Positions 15,401 through 30,400 of a DNA stretch of 64,000 nt are shown one piece after another. The position numbers were made by a program, and so were the translations under genes. The notes beneath the pieces were generated by a model. The model saw nothing but the letters and a program-made list of their open reading frames with translations. It had not been told where the DNA came from and did no database searches. Position 1 is the first letter of the stretch. Every line of letters begins with the position of its first letter. Source of the stretch: Elmis aenea (lineage: Eukaryota > Arthropoda > Insecta > Coleoptera > Elmidae); NCBI GenBank assembly GCA_947652605.1, contig OX393578.1:61573415-61637414 (forward strand), written 5' to 3'.

Positions 15401-18400
15401 GTGTGGAAGGTTGAGCAAAATATGAAGCGTCCTATAAATACATATTTTATCATAAATAAATATTCAAACAAAAGTTGAACTTAACAATTTGCAGGTGTAT
15501 GATAGGATATAGAGCACATGGGAATAAAAAAAAATCTACACTAGTAAAGAATGTGTTTTTACGTCCTTAAAACACAAACTCAAAATAGTGCATTTGTCTT
15601 TACTGTTTGCAAAAATGCATAACAATTACAAAGTTGTCCAAAAACAGATTTAAAATCTTTTTTACTACTCATCAAAGTTTTTCAAAATTTGCCAAGTGTG
15701 AAAAATTTTTTGCCAAAATCCCAAAAATGTAGCATTTGACTTTATTGTTTGTAAAAATATTAAACAGTTTCTACGCAATGCATTTCAATTTTAAAGTTGT
15801 TTAAAAACTGATTTAAAATATTTTTTATGGCTCATCAAAGTTTTTAAATAAAACGTTATTTTAAAATCCCGTTTTTTGGCACCGCTTTGCAACAAACATC
15901 GCACACTTCGATCTGTCCCGATTAAAATTTCTCGAAGTACAACATCAAGAATGCAGAAATAATATTTTACAACGGGAAATTGACAATATCTGTTAACAGA
16001 AGTCCCACTCGACGCCAGAGCGGCAAAGAAAAGTACTTCCGGTACGCGCCCCCTATTTTATTTCCAAATTTGTTTTTATATTCAATTCAACCATAACAAT
16101 CGCTTATTAAATTATTGAAAGAAAAGACAATTAACAATTCAGATCATATTTGACACGTAGCCGGGCGGAGCTTGGTCGCCAACCGACGTGGTTAAAATTT
16201 TAAACATCGATTATACTTGCTTTGTTTCAATTTTTTTCAGTAATTCACGTTTTACGACTTCCATTTCAAAACCATTGTGCAATCTTAGCGAGCTTTGCGT
16301 AATTATTCGTAACAACAGAACATCGCTAGCGTTTCAACTGTTTTTGATATTTTGTATTGTGCGATAATGACGAATTGTTTTCTGTTTTTAGCGACGCATG
16401 TCGTCCGTACGGGCACGTAAGTCTCTGACCTCACAAGCCGTGGTGTGTCTGCAGGTCGGTGAAACCGAGGAAAACCCTCCAGAGGCGCTGGACATGAGTT
16501 GGCCGTCCGATATGCGCAAGCGGATTACATATGTCCTGCTAGCGCCCATAGTCTTCCCACTTTGGCTCACCTTGCCCGATACTCGCTCACCGAAAGGTCG
16601 GTACATTGTTTTTCAAAATGTCTCAAGTGATTTATTGCTAGCGCTACTGAATAGAAAATGCACTAAAGAACAATTGATATCGATCACGTCATCTTTTATT
16701 ATATCCCTGTCCTTTAATGCTATGTTTCCCAAACTTTTCAGACTGCGCACTTGTGTTTTTGTATTATTACTTTTAAATCGCTATATAGCAAGTTTTTTTT
16801 ATGATAACATTCAAAATTGGTCAATACCTGGAGTTTGATCATGGGCCTCGTTCGAGCTTAATCGACTTGCCAACCGCTCGTAATCATCCGGCATTCTTAA
16901 CTTCATTAAAATATCAGGCTTTTGCTACAGACGAAGTAACAGCTTATAATTACGGTAAAAAATGTAGCTTTCTTTTAGTGGACTCGATTTAATCGTCACA
17001 GGAAAAAAAACTGCTCTTAAGAACGATGGAAGTTGCAAGTCAACTTTTGTTAAGAAACATAAATCATTAAAATCGTGTTTTCAGGATTTTAAAGCACTTT
17101 ATTCAGTAATAAAACTCTTTACATTATTTTCGGAATATGAATAGCATAAAGACGCTGAAATTGCATGCAGTGACATTTAGAAAACTTTTATTGTACTAGT
17201 ATAAGTACCGACTGTAAAAGATACCCTATTTAAGTTAACACTACCAAGTCTTCTTAGACAATAAATGTGTGTTTTACGACTAGCAAACATTTTTATAATG
17301 AAGTTTTAAAATCTTAGCTGTGAAACATAATTATAAAACGTACATGACCCAAATAATAATTAAAACGTTTTTACTTTAATAGGATGTAACCAAGCATTGG
17401 AATTAAAGTATTGATTCACTAATTCATGGTATACTTGTAGCAGTTTCATTGAAAAAAAAGTTTTAGCTACTACAAGCACGCAAGCTTACAGGTATACGAA
17501 ACAAAACCCAAGTTGTGCTTATTTGAACGTTTATTTAATATTATGACGTGAGTGTATTATTTTCTTAGTCAAAGTTCTTAAGTAAAGAAAATTAGATTTT
17601 TTAATAGGATTTCAGTGCTTGAGAAACGTTTAGATTCAGCTTGTAGTGAAAAGTTGTCTTCCTTTGTTGCAATTTACCATGGTGTCAAGAATGTGAACAC
17701 TGAAAGTGTTTTATTCTTCAACAAAAAGGTATAGAGCATTCTCCTGCAGCTATTATCGAATTGCTACTGTTATAAAGATAATTAAAGATTACATAAAGCA
17801 ACCTGTGGGGTGATAGAGCATCAGTTTAAGATTGAATCCTCAGCAGATTGATTGAGGAAAGAAGTGGAAAGTAAGAATGCTGGAGCGTACCATTGCTGAT
17901 AGAAATTACCTTGAACATATTATTTAAAATATTATCTTTTTGTGCGATCGTACTAGAAACAGCTGTTTGACGGACGCGTTAGCAACCATAAAGTACTGCA
18001 TTACCGGCCCTATCCTTAGCAACGGCCGTAAAAGTTACTTTTCAGGCCGTTACCCTTAGCAACGGCCGAAAAAGTAACTTTTACGGCCGTTGCTAAGGAG
18101 AGGGCCGGTAATGCAGTACATACGCTGTCATCTGTCAGTGACAGAATGTCACGTAGTTTCTAACCTATAATTTTGAAAATTACTAAAAATTTAAATTGTT
18201 TTTAATTCGATCGCACAAAAAATGTAATATGCACCTCGGCCAAAACGTACTTTTTCGGCCTTGCTACATAAATATAACTATTTCAGCTTCTTGCAATTTA
18301 CATATTACATAGTCTCTCTTAACAAACGCTAATTTCTTATTTACATTTTTAAATAATTTGAGTACGCAGTTGTGGAACAAAACGTTAAGGGAACCGCCGA

Positions 18401-21400
18401 CTGCAAAATCAATGACTTTATTACACCTTCCAAGTAATAACGTTCAGGAAATCACAAATTTACGCGAATCGCGAGCAGTTTTGTGTATTGAGATCGATGT
18501 ACCTGCTTTCGTCACCCTTGTACACCACCCACGCGATACACGTTTGCCGGTAGAGTGTGAAAATGTAGTAGGTCTGGTGTAGTATTGATTAACCGATTAA
18601 ACGGTCGAAGTCCTGCAAAAGATAATTAGCACCTACATAGATCTTATCGGAACATTGTAGACTACGGTCCTTGATGTTCGCGTGAAGGTCAAGCAATATC
18701 AACTAATGAGGAAGCACTAATATCACCATTAATGAACATCAGAAACTAAGGGGCAAGATTTCGGGACGATTTTGAAGCAACATTCTGTTATTTTGAGCAC
18801 TTTTTATATCGTTGTAGGCAGGACGTGAAATCGGAGGCGATTGAGCAAAACACTGAGGAGGCACAGCTAGGATATTTAGTATATCAAATGGGTGAAGACA
18901 GGTTGGCCAAGAAGCTGAAGTTGAGAGGAAAAACGTGAAATGGAAGACCAAGAAAAACCCGAAATAAGAAAGGAAAACTAGTAGAAATTCAATAAAGATC
19001 CACAACTTAACAGAACTGACTGTTGCAGACGATGTGCTACTAGCTAAAAACGAAAAATACTTGAAGCCATAATCTTAATGTATGGACAAAGCATTAAAAA
19101 GATATAATATGATTATAATTATAACAAATATGGGTAGTAACAAAGAAACAAAAAAAAAAACATAATACAGACTTAGGAAATGAAATACCTGAGAAGAGTT
19201 AAGGGTGTAACCACAAGAGACAGAATCAGGAACCAAGACGTAAGAAAGGAATAGGAGTCGAACCAGTGTTAAAAATAATAGAAAAAAGCCAATTAAAATG
19301 GTTCGGACACGTAAGCAGGATGCCGGAAAACAGACAAGTAAAGGCCGTTTGGGAGGCAAGGACTATACCGAAGAGAGGAAGAGGAAGACCTAAAACAAAA
19401 TGGAGAAAGGCTATAGGAAAATTTCTAGAAAACAAAGGGCTAACTATACAAACAGCAGATAAAAGCGTACAAAACAAGAAAGTATGGCAGAACATTGTCT
19501 ATTGCAACTGCACTGTGTAAACTAATTTAGCTTAACACACACCGATAAGGTATAACGGCTTTTGATAATATAATATGATATATATAACAAAAAATAATAA
19601 TACCAATAAAGGTTTATTAAAGTAAGAAGAAGATCTCAAAAGAAACAAAGACGCAATTAAATGCAGAGTATGTACCGATTTTTATAGTTTACAAACTTGG
19701 GTACTAACCAAAAAGCAAACCAAAAATATAGCTTCTCTCTTCATGGCGTCTATACATCCAGCATGTATTCCAAAAGCGCTTGGAAATTGTTATAACGTTC
19801 AAAACTACCAGCAAATCGTTTATTGAGAGACCGAACCTAAATATTTACTTCAAGCCTACGCCGCCCTTATTATTGCCCATAACGTTTTATTACAATCATT
19901 AGTCAAAACCGAAAGTCACCATTATACCGATTAATTGTTAACAGTTTTAGCAAACGACTTGTCGATTCCCATTTCATGTTATTCGACAACTATAAAGTAC
20001 AACATGAGCGATAAATTTTAAACGCAACGAAGCGTTGCTTCTGTTTTGAATGTAGTTTATTATCTATCCTAATAATTTTTTTCCGGAGCAGAAGCAAAAA
20101 AAAACTACCGAGATTGAATTTAGCCAATAAAACAAGCAAAAACGAATTTCCTTTTTACCCGCAACCTCAGGTAACTGCGCCTTTTCGTAGCAGGTTTTAT
20201 AACGTTGGAACCCATCGCTTTTTAACTTCGATTTTAATTTCCTGTCGTTCGAAAAATACAAAGATGCTCATAATACAACATAATTGACCGATTTTTGTAC
20301 ACTAACACTGCTAATAACCAGGGTGTTTGTAGTTTGCTTGCGATTCTTGGTATGTTATTATTAAAAACCTAGAAATTATCAAAAACCCTTTAAAAATTAT
20401 CAAAATAAAGCCCAATTTTAATTAAAAATTATGTATAGATGACTATGTCGACCACATATAAAAAAAAATTAAATTAATTTCATTTTTGTATGAGGAGATG
20501 CTAATTTTGTGTAAAGAAAATTCAGGAAATTGTAGATTTATTTGGTTGTTTGATGTATAAACTGTTTTTCTTGTAGTATCTCTTAACCCAGATACTTGGA
20601 AATGTCATATTTTTTCAGCAAAATTGTCTTTATCGGATATTATCATATATTCACTCAATCGACCACATTCGTCAAAACAAACTAAATGTATCACAAACAG
20701 TTTTATGTCTCAGTTTTAATCTAGACAATTGTTTCCCAAAGTAATTCATGTAATAAAACCGAGTACAAATTAATTAATATCTCTGTTCTAAGACAAGCTA
20801 CGAAAAAACTTTAAATACAAAAGTTATTTGGCATTACAAACTGCATAACCCTGCATAATTTTTAAATATACAGAGTGTTCCGTTTTCGAGAACCAACATG
20901 CAAGTTTGTTATTTTAAATACAACATCCTGTATATTTTTACGTTTTCTGGTAGAAAATTTAATTGCCTACAAAAAACATTAAGCATGTCCTATACCTAAA
21001 ATCAATATTTCTCGAGTTATTTCAGTTTTAATAATTTATTTTTTAAAATGGTGGAGGTGCCGGGTATTTTAATATGTAATACAAATCAATTAATATCTCT
21101 GTTCTAAGACAAGCTACGAAAAAACTTTAAATACAAAAGTTATTTGGCATCACGAACTGCATAAGCCTGCATAATTTTTAAATATACAGAGTGTTCCGTT
21201 TTCGAGAACCAACATGCAAGTTTGTTATTTTAAATACAACACCCTGTATATTTTTACGTTTTCTGGTAGAAAATTAAATTGCCTACAAAAAACATTAAGC
21301 ATGTCCTATACCTAAAATTAATATTTCTCGAGTTATTTCAATTTTATTAATTTATTTTTCAAAATGGTGGAGGTGCCGGGTATTTTAATATGTAATACAA

Positions 21401-24400
21401 ATCAATTAATATCTCTGTTCTAAGACAAGCTACGAAAAAACTTTAAATACAAAAGTTATTTGGCATCACGAACTGCATAAGCCTGCATAATTTTTAAATA
21501 TACAGAGTGTTCCGTTTTCGAGAACCAACATGCAAGTTTGTTATTTTAAATACAACACCCTGGATATTTGTACGTCTTCTTATAGAAAATTAAATTGCCT
21601 ACAAAAAACATTAAGCATGTCCTATACCTAAAATTAATATTTCTCGAGTTATTTCAATTTTATTAATTTATTTTTCAAAATGGTGGAGGTGCCGGGTATT
21701 TTAATATGGTAATACAAATCCGAGAATAAAACTGGGAAACAATGAAAGCAAAAGTACATATTTGCACTATTTCCCCCTTTAGTACGTGTTTGCTTATTCA
21801 ACAAACGCTATCTGTGTATATTTTTCACTGATTTACGCAGTTTTCTTTCATGTAATTGATATATTAGTATATGTTTAAACAAAAATATTACTGAGCCTTT
21901 ATTACTAATAATTTCAAACATGAATTTATTGCTTTTTGCAGTCTAGGTGATTAATATACCAAATATTGAGCCATCAGTTTCTCTATTTTTGTTTCCTTTT
22001 GGTAAAGTATTTGTTGACTGTGTTGACAAATGAAGACGAAATCGCATTGTCCAGTGTTTAAAGAGCACATCTATCGACCCTTAAGCCCTGGTCAACAATA
22101 TTCCTCTTCAAGAGGTCTAGAAACTGCTTGTAGTATAACAAAGATAGAAAGATCTCTTAAACTAAATCATCCATCATCCACATCAGCTGTTTGTTTTATC
22201 GGCCAAGCAAGCTTGGGTTTGAAGAACCGATTGGTAAATTCGATAACTGCTATAGAAACACAGCAATATACTCGAACTTAAAAACTACTTTAGTTTGTTT
22301 ACATTTTCGAAATAATCTAAGGCGAAATTGCACCAAGCTGTGTCAACATTTAATGGATTATTAAGCCACAATTACTAAGCAACATCCAAGTTGATGTTAT
22401 GGACTATTCAAACGATGTTTGATGTCTTCATTAACTGCGACCAAGCTTTGTGAAATCGATCTCAAGTGGCCTTGCTACAAGTAAGATTTCTTAGAAAAGA
22501 AACCACATAATTATAAGCCCAAGCATGCAACTGAAGACAAGACGATTGATTATATTTTCACCCAAAATCAGAACTGTTTAAATTTATTCTAGGAAACATA
22601 AATATGTTTTAGCGTCGATATACATGCAATAACCGCCTTGTAAATTCCTTTCGTGTTTTATGTCATAACTCGAATATAAATTCAGTAATGTAAGTTTCAG
22701 TTTCTTTAAATTATATTTCACGCTTTCTTGACGGTTTAAAAGAAGTTTACACTATCCTGCTAATACACGTTTTTGCAGTTCTTGAAGATTTAGTTTACAA
22801 AAACCACTTATTATCGTTTATTCCTAGCTTCACTTAGCTGCTTGGATTCTTGTACGTTTTTGCTATCATTAGGGCAAACTGTTACTTAAAAATTCTTATG
22901 GTATAACCAGTAAATGTATGTCTTGCTGTTGTTTCAAGAAGTTTGATCCTTTATTGTTTTTGAAGCTAAGAAATGACCCATAAAACTTTCTGCCGGACAT
23001 AAGCACTGTTTTTGGCTACATTTACAAAAATCATGGCGAATTTTGCCTTTTAACGGAGGCGTTTCTAATAACAAAATACCAGAGCTACACTATAGTAGCA
23101 CGTGACATGGAATAGAGTAGTTCGCAGGTGTCGAAGAACATGCGCAATTCTGCAATCAATTTGCATCACGAACTCACGACCCAATAATTATAGCCGACTT
23201 GCATGTTCTTTATAAATAATGTCCATTAACCTTGTTGTTCAGTGAAACTCTGTAATATATTACTGTGCCAAAATCTATGATGCATCGTTCACGTCTTCGA
23301 ACATAAAACAAAAAGCCTTGCATGTGGAAGTTTGCTCTCCCAAGACCTAGATTAACAACTAACAAGAATACCTTCAATGATTATTTGTTTATAAAAATGT
23401 TGAAGACCCCATAAGCAATGCATCTTCATCTTGGTTTGTTTCAAAACTACCCAAAACAATTTTGACGGTTCTTTAAAATATTGAAAAAAAGATCCAATTG
23501 CATTTTTGTTGGTCAACATTTTTTTTTATGGTCTTTATATTTTTTTAAACTGTTAAATTTACCCTAAGCAATGCATTTCCAACTATGTTTCATACAGAAA
23601 CGGCCTAAAAATATTGTTTTGGAGCTGTTCAAAATTTCGAAAAAAGTTTCGTAGTTTGCATTTTTATTGTTCAAAAATTTTACAGGATTTCAATGGTTTT
23701 AATATTTTGCAAAAATGTTAAAGATTTCCTAAATGCATTTCTACCTATATTTCGTTCAGGAAACGACCTAAATTTATTTTTTAAAGCTGTTCAAAATTTT
23801 GAAAAAAGTTGTAAGTTGCATTTTTATTAGTCAAAATTTTAAAACCTATTTAATAATTCTTTTATTGAATCAAAATGTTAAACAGACCCCAAGCAATACA
23901 TTTCCACCAACAGTTTGTTCAGAACTTGCCTAAAACAATTTTTTGAAGTCGTTCAAAACTTTGAAAAAGTTGCATTTTTTAGGGTTAAAAATTAAAAAGT
24001 TTTCCAATGGTATTTATGTTCTGCAAAAATGTTAGACAATCTATTTAATGCATTTCCACCTTCACATTGTTTAGAAATAGCCTAAAACTATTTTTTGAAG
24101 CTCATCCAAATTTTGAAAAAAGATGTCCCAAGTATATAACCTTGCATTTTTATCGGTTAAAAATTCGAAAGGTTTTCAATGGCCTTTTTATTTTGTAAAA
24201 ATATTAACAACAACCTAGGCAAACCATTTTTTACAGCCATTCAAAACTATTAAACTAATACATGTGACGCCGGCCTCAAAAGATAAAGTCAGTCTTGTTC
24301 GTTTTGTGAAATATGTTCTGGCCGCATTTGTAGTGAAATGTGATCAGCTAAAATGTTTAAGTTTGAAAAAGCAAAATTTTTGAAGCGTCAATAGAAAGAA

Positions 24401-27400
24401 TGGGCTTGTATATGGTATTGAAATAGGAAGTTTTATTTACATTTCCCTAAAGCATCTCAGATTTCTGGAACATAATATTTTTTGTTGGCAAATTGTGTTT
24501 AGCCAAAAGTAAAATCAATTTTTAAAAAAGAGTATTTTTACTGATCAAGCAAGCAAATTTTCCATTTTATACAAGATAATTTTTTTCGATTTTTCCCATA
24601 ACTAACTGTGTTGTGTATTTGAGCTTGACGGACTTTATGTAAACGCAGATTGATTGCAGAACTACAGCAATGCGCATAAATTGTTTTAATTACAAAAACC
24701 GTATCGCGCTGAAAGTGAAAACCGAAATAAATTGAATTACCGCTTTTCCGCATAAATCAATGAATATCTATTTGTTAACTCAATGCAAGTCGTAAATATT
24801 ATTCGCCATTCACGCCCCGAAAGCCTGATCAATTAAACTTTACATTACTGCTGCTTGTTTTTATTGCGATGCGGATTTTCAATTGTTTAGATAATTGTAA
24901 CGATAACACGGAACAGATATTACACGCATACCACCACACGCTATGGTGACATTTCACGAGAGAAACAGCTCACAGTACGAAACAAATTAAAATCATTGCT
25001 TAGCTTTCTTAATACTGTAATTAACAGTATTTTACGTCCACATTTATAGCTGAAAAACATAAAGAAATAATAATACTGCTTAATGGAAGTATTTGTGCAA
25101 GCCCAATCATTAAATCGCCAGACAAAATTGGTCGATCTACTGGATTTTCAGAAGGATAAATCTTGGAACAAAAGAGGTTGCCACGCAAATATTCAAGACG
25201 TCACAAGATGGCCAAAAGCGAGGAAAAACAATAGAAAGTCCACGTGAAGCAAAAATAAGCAAAGAAAACCAGCAAAGATTTGCATAAAAGGACGACTAGA
25301 GTCCCAAAGGAACTAGACAACGTGAACGAACCCCCAAGAGATGAAATCAGAGCTGGGTTTGGTCATCTACAGTGTGACACAGGCTTTGACAAACAGGAAG
25401 ACGCGTTGTTGAAGAAGAAGACGTTTTTCCATCCAAAAAAAGCTACGTAAATATAACGATATTCAAGATTTGCACATCCATCAAATTATTTTTGGAACAT
25501 TAACTCCGCGACTTTTCTATTAAATTGGCAAGATTAATGGAAGCACTAATTTTAATCCCTCAATCAAAATTTTATCAGTTTCCCTCCCGCAGTTTAACAA
25601 CTTTAAATTGCTTTTAATACACATATAACATAATAAAAATGGTTTCGTGTGAGCACCCCATAAAACGTAACAAGATTTCGTATGAAGTCCATAAATAGAA
25701 AAATAAAAATAGCCCTAATTTTGTCACAGTTTCATATCCAATCAGAAGATTTATTACCTTGCGGAATGTGCCCAGTTATTACCAATAACGAATCGATTTG
25801 GACGCCATAAAGATTTATGAATTTCATTTGTACTTATGACTAACCATTTAATACCTCCGAGCGTAATAGTTCTTTCACACTTCTGAAATTATAGCGCAAT
25901 GTTTATCATTAAATATTTATTTAATAGTCTATTTATAACACGCTAACTAGATTATTGTGACCTACATTTTTATTGTGCAGACTAATACAGACCTTCTCCA
26001 TTAATAATAGAGAACGGAGGTATTCAGTAATCGTTTTAGAGTTATTAGGAACTTGAAATAGTGACATACATTTCATGTTATCTGTTTATCTTACAAGATA
26101 GAACGACTGACATCATTTTTAAAGCAAAAATTTTAATATCAAATCACTTTCAACTCTGTATTAATCATAAAATCTTTAAAAACGCGAATGTAGTTTTTGC
26201 ATTTTTAAGTAGTTCTTCATTTCTGATCAGTTTCTAATCCCTCTAAGTATAATTTGGTGTTTTAGGTACAAACCTTTAAAGGATAATGGTTTTTTGTAAA
26301 AACAATAATTAACAAAGGGAGATCCAAACAACTTTTCTAGCTAATACAAAGGCAGTTAAATTAGCTGTATTATGAATTATTTGTTCAAGCTTGAATGTTA
26401 AAACTATTTACGTTGGTGAAAAATATTCATATAACTCGGTTTTATCAGTACGATATAAAATATAACGGACGTCTTATTAAAAAAGTGCTTTAATGGTTTC
26501 TGGCATCAATCAATCTTGTTCGCTTTCATTAGCATTTAGGTTTTCGGGGTCCATTTCGTAAAATTTATTCCGTGTTCATATAATTGACATGGCCAACGTG
26601 GGTAGCACGTCCGCTCAAAATATCCGATTTAACCTAATTCGACCATCTGACAGTATCGCTCCATCGACAGAGCCAATGTGTTCGAAAGGGAAAACCAAAA
26701 ATTGCCCGTTTCTACTGAATCCGTCATTAACATCTAATTTAACCCTTTTAAGGAGACCAATCCAATTATTGATGATTGCAAAAACATGTTTCTGTTACGG
26801 TTATGTCTCTACGAAGCCTTCATTAATCCCTTTGCCATGTACCCTTTTATAAAACTACTCCACAGAATTTTAACAACAATGAAAACGTTAGAACAATCAG
26901 CTTCTTTGTCCAAAATCACATGCGCTTCCATTTTTTGTAATTATTCCCTTATAAAACAGCTTTAATGATGTTCCTATTGAAACAACTTAATCCAAATATG
27001 TAGCGACACTGCCTATCAATTTCAAAAACAAATAATCAATTGAATTAATTTGTTATAAAGAATTATTGCTTTAATAAATTTATTAGACTGGTGATAAGCA
27101 AATGCTATCCAAACTCTTCGTGCGACGACCTCAAACTGCTATCTCAATCTTGCATGTATGGTGGAGGCAAGCGTGACTGAATTTTTGCTAATAATTAACA
27201 TTAATCACAAGAAGTGGTAGCAAAAAGAAACAAGAAATTGCGATTATTTTCACGTCGTAGGTAATTTTTTAAGCGTTATGTCTGGTTTATTAAATTTATA
27301 GTTGACTACATCTTTTTAATTAAGGAAATGTATTCAAATACAGCCGCATTTTTTTTTAGAACGAAAAGCGTATTTAAAAATTATTATTTTTGTGTCTAAT

Positions 27401-30400
27401 GATGATAAAAATGTATTCTACTTGGATCGAAAAAGGACATTACAACGATCATTTTATAGGAACATTAAAACATTGCTGGCCCATTCTGGGTGTTTAAAAA
27501 TTACACTAGCTACGGATTTTCAAATGGAACACCCTGTGTATTATAACATTTTTGAATTCCTTAATCACTATGTGATACTTTTATTAAAGGTTTTCAAGCT
27601 AAAATGCATGGTTTTGAAGTTATTCGGGTTTATTTAAAAAGCAGAGCATTTTAATCCCGACACCTCCACCAAATTTTCCCTTAACTATAAGAAATGTATT
27701 TAAAAATTAATATCTCCAATTCTAATAAAATTAAAAATGTAAACTATACTGCGTTCATAAGAACAGCACATAGGGTGTTTTACAAAAGCATTCAAATTAT
27801 TTTAGCGTATACAGGGTGTTTGAAAATTACACCAGTTTTGGATTTTTAAATAGAACACCCTGTATATTATGAGTCACTTTTATTAAAGGTTCCTTATCAT
27901 TAAAATAAATGGTTATGAAGTTATTTGCATTTATTTGAAAGACTATTTTGGGTACTCTGCAATTCCACCAAGGTTTACTTTGTACATTTAACAATTTATT
28001 GAAATTTAATATCCTTAATATTCTAATAGAATTAAAAACTTACTTACACAAGCTAGTTTATAAAAGCATTTACAATATTTTAGTGTAAACAGGGTGTTTT
28101 TTAAGTACTACAATTAAAGTAAGGTTGAGTTCATATTACACATTCAAAAAATCATCCTTTTATATCGCTACATGGAATTTTTTTTATGTTCAATTTCAAA
28201 TTGCTGTTTTATGGTACCGCGCAATATAAAAAAGAAAATCAGGTTTTAGTTTATCTATCCGATACGTTCAGATACATTATCTTAGATATCTTGGGCCGCT
28301 GCTCACATTAGCAAACAGCTTAGATAATGATTCTCTTCTATTACTTAGCAGTAATTAATGTAATATGACAGCAGGGGCTGGCTGTTTAACAACGCATAGT
28401 TTAATTACATATTTGTAGTAGTCTGCTACGGCCAAGTGTATCGATTTAGCTAAACGATGTTGACTTTAATAGTATTATCTATAGTAAACACGGCTGGAGT
28501 TTCGAAAACGATAAGCTCTCATAATAAATATTGTCTGTAACAAAAAGGATTATTTCATTTTACATCATTAAAACGGGGAAAGTTTCGAACAGGGATTTAA
28601 TGAGCTTTAGTAGCGAAAGATCAAAGATTTTTTTACACAGGAACATTATAGTTTAATAAAAGGGCTTTGTGTTCTTTAAAGTTTATTTTTGACGCGTTAT
28701 CGGTTATGTGATTTAGTAATATTAAATTATAAAAAATGACACGCCAAAAAACGTCTCCTTGCATATTTTAATAGCGGATAAATTAACCAGTGTTATTTTT
28801 TTGATTAATTTTCAACATATTATAGCTTTTGTATGATTGAAATTTTTATAAGCGAGGTATTGCTCTTAACGAAATTAAGATCTATCTTCCAAGTAATGCT
28901 TTATATAATACCCTAGAAGTGATGAGTAACAAAATTAATCCACATTAAATAGTATTAAAAATAGTATAAGGTTAATTAAGTTCTTTGTAGTTTTTCTTTC
29001 TTTTTTTTTCTTAGTCCAAGTGCATCTACCATTAGGTTTAGAGCTGAAATATTTTTAATCGGTTTCTGAATAACTTTTTAGGTGCTGTGCATCTATTCTA
29101 TGCATTGATTTGACGCTGTTTAAAAATTTTTAAATTAAGCCAGCTCCACAATTTTCGAAATTTTTACAACATTCGTTCCAAGGGTCAACAATTGGCCAAT
29201 TTTTACTAGCTGAAAAAGTATTTTTAATCAATTGACTTTCCTTAAAAATCTGAATAGTGCATGCGTATATGAAAAAGTGCACCATGTATTTAATACAATT
29301 TTTCTTTGCAGGTAAAAAATTCTTCCCCGTAACGTTTATTGGTAGCATCCTATGGATCGCCGCGTATTCGTATTTTATGGTATGGTGGGCCAATGTGGTT
29401 GGTGAAACGGTGCGAATTCCCCCAGAGGTTATGGGACTGACTTTCCTAGCGGCTGGTACGTCCATTCCCGACCTCATCACCTCCGTCATCGTGGCGCGTA
29501 AGGGCTTCGGCGACATGGCAGTATCCTCCTCCGTCGGAAGCAACATATTTGATGTTACCGTCGGGTAATTATATTATATCACTATTTATACAATCCCATG
29601 GCTGTACGCCAAAATTAAACTTACACACAAGAAAATCTCATAACTTATAAAGCATTATTTCAAGCCACTATCGATTAATATTATAAACGCTATAAGTACT
29701 GGTGTCTACAGCTAAAATCCAGTAAATAGGCTACATTCCTTGTATTAGAAGGCACATGCAAGCCAATGAGGATAAGTTATGACACAATCAATTTTAAAAC
29801 TGTAATTTAAACTGTTTGTAATCCATTGAACATGAAAATAAATCGTTTCATAGCCCTGAAAAGTTTTGGTGGACTTAAACAAACTTGTTTAGCCCCAAAT
29901 CTCAGAAACTGTAGCCCTGCACCCTTAATTTATGCAGTAAACATTCCTAAAACATGCATTTGTGTTAGCAACTTGGGTAATAAACGAAATATTCACTTGT
30001 AATGCATACGGTTTGTATGTTGTTTAAACCCTAAAGAAATTTTATAAAAACACGATTATTTATTTGACCCCAAAATAAAACGAAATTTTTTTATTTGAGA
30101 AGTAACCGATGTGAATAAAAGAGAGAATTATAAATAATACATAGTGCCAAATACATGACAAAAAAACTACCCAATTATCGCTTCCCTGGAGGTATTCGTT
30201 CACCATCCTGTGGTGACCTACATTTTCCTTCTTCTGGCTTCCCTCTCCTTTCAAGGGAATAGCTCAGAAAGATCAATTTCGAAGTTGTTGGTGTGCTGGA
30301 ACTTTCTCCTTTACTGTTTAATGTACACACACAGTCGTCAATTTACCTCACTACACAATCAACATGTGTAATTTTCATCTCGTATAATGAAAAGCGTCGA

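Larger units (their letters stand above)
6753..16391 (+). other. NCKX intron, mostly featureless
   Basis: Intron of about 9.6 kb, very AT-rich between 7 and 12.9 kb with no feature I can support. Between 12.9 and 13.7 kb the sequence is less AT-rich and contains a mariner-type relic on the minus strand. From 15590 to 15870 there are two degenerate copies of the ~158-bp repeat described separately. Confidence 0.7.
16597..29311 (+). other. NCKX intron, 12.7 kb, repeat-rich
   Basis: The largest NCKX intron in view. It holds a foldback MITE (17937-18221), LINE relics (about 18870-19740), a 316-bp tandem repeat (20759-21715), a ~158-bp degenerate repeat array (23395-24270) and a degenerate repeat of ~326 bp related in inverted orientation to the 316-bp unit (27480-28110). 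Open frames at 18358-18582, 22030-22281 and 26589-26852 have no recognisable domain and no splice context. The rest is unremarkable AT-rich DNA. Confidence 0.7.

Noticed and set aside
22030..22281. 83-codon plus-strand frame
   Set aside because: No domain, no splice-site context, AT-rich intron; probably chance.
25081..25430. Possible LINE 3'-end fragment
   Set aside because: Basic stretches such as GQKRGKT and a GAAGAAGAAG tail are suggestive, but no ordered RT blocks could be aligned; too weak to call.
29130..29546. 138-codon minus-strand frame
   Set aside because: Complement of the NCKX alpha-2 exon; no domain of its own.
30060..30254. 64-codon minus-strand frame with KGEGSQKKE
   Set aside because: Could be a LINE tail but shows no diagnostic block; also inside an NCKX intron.
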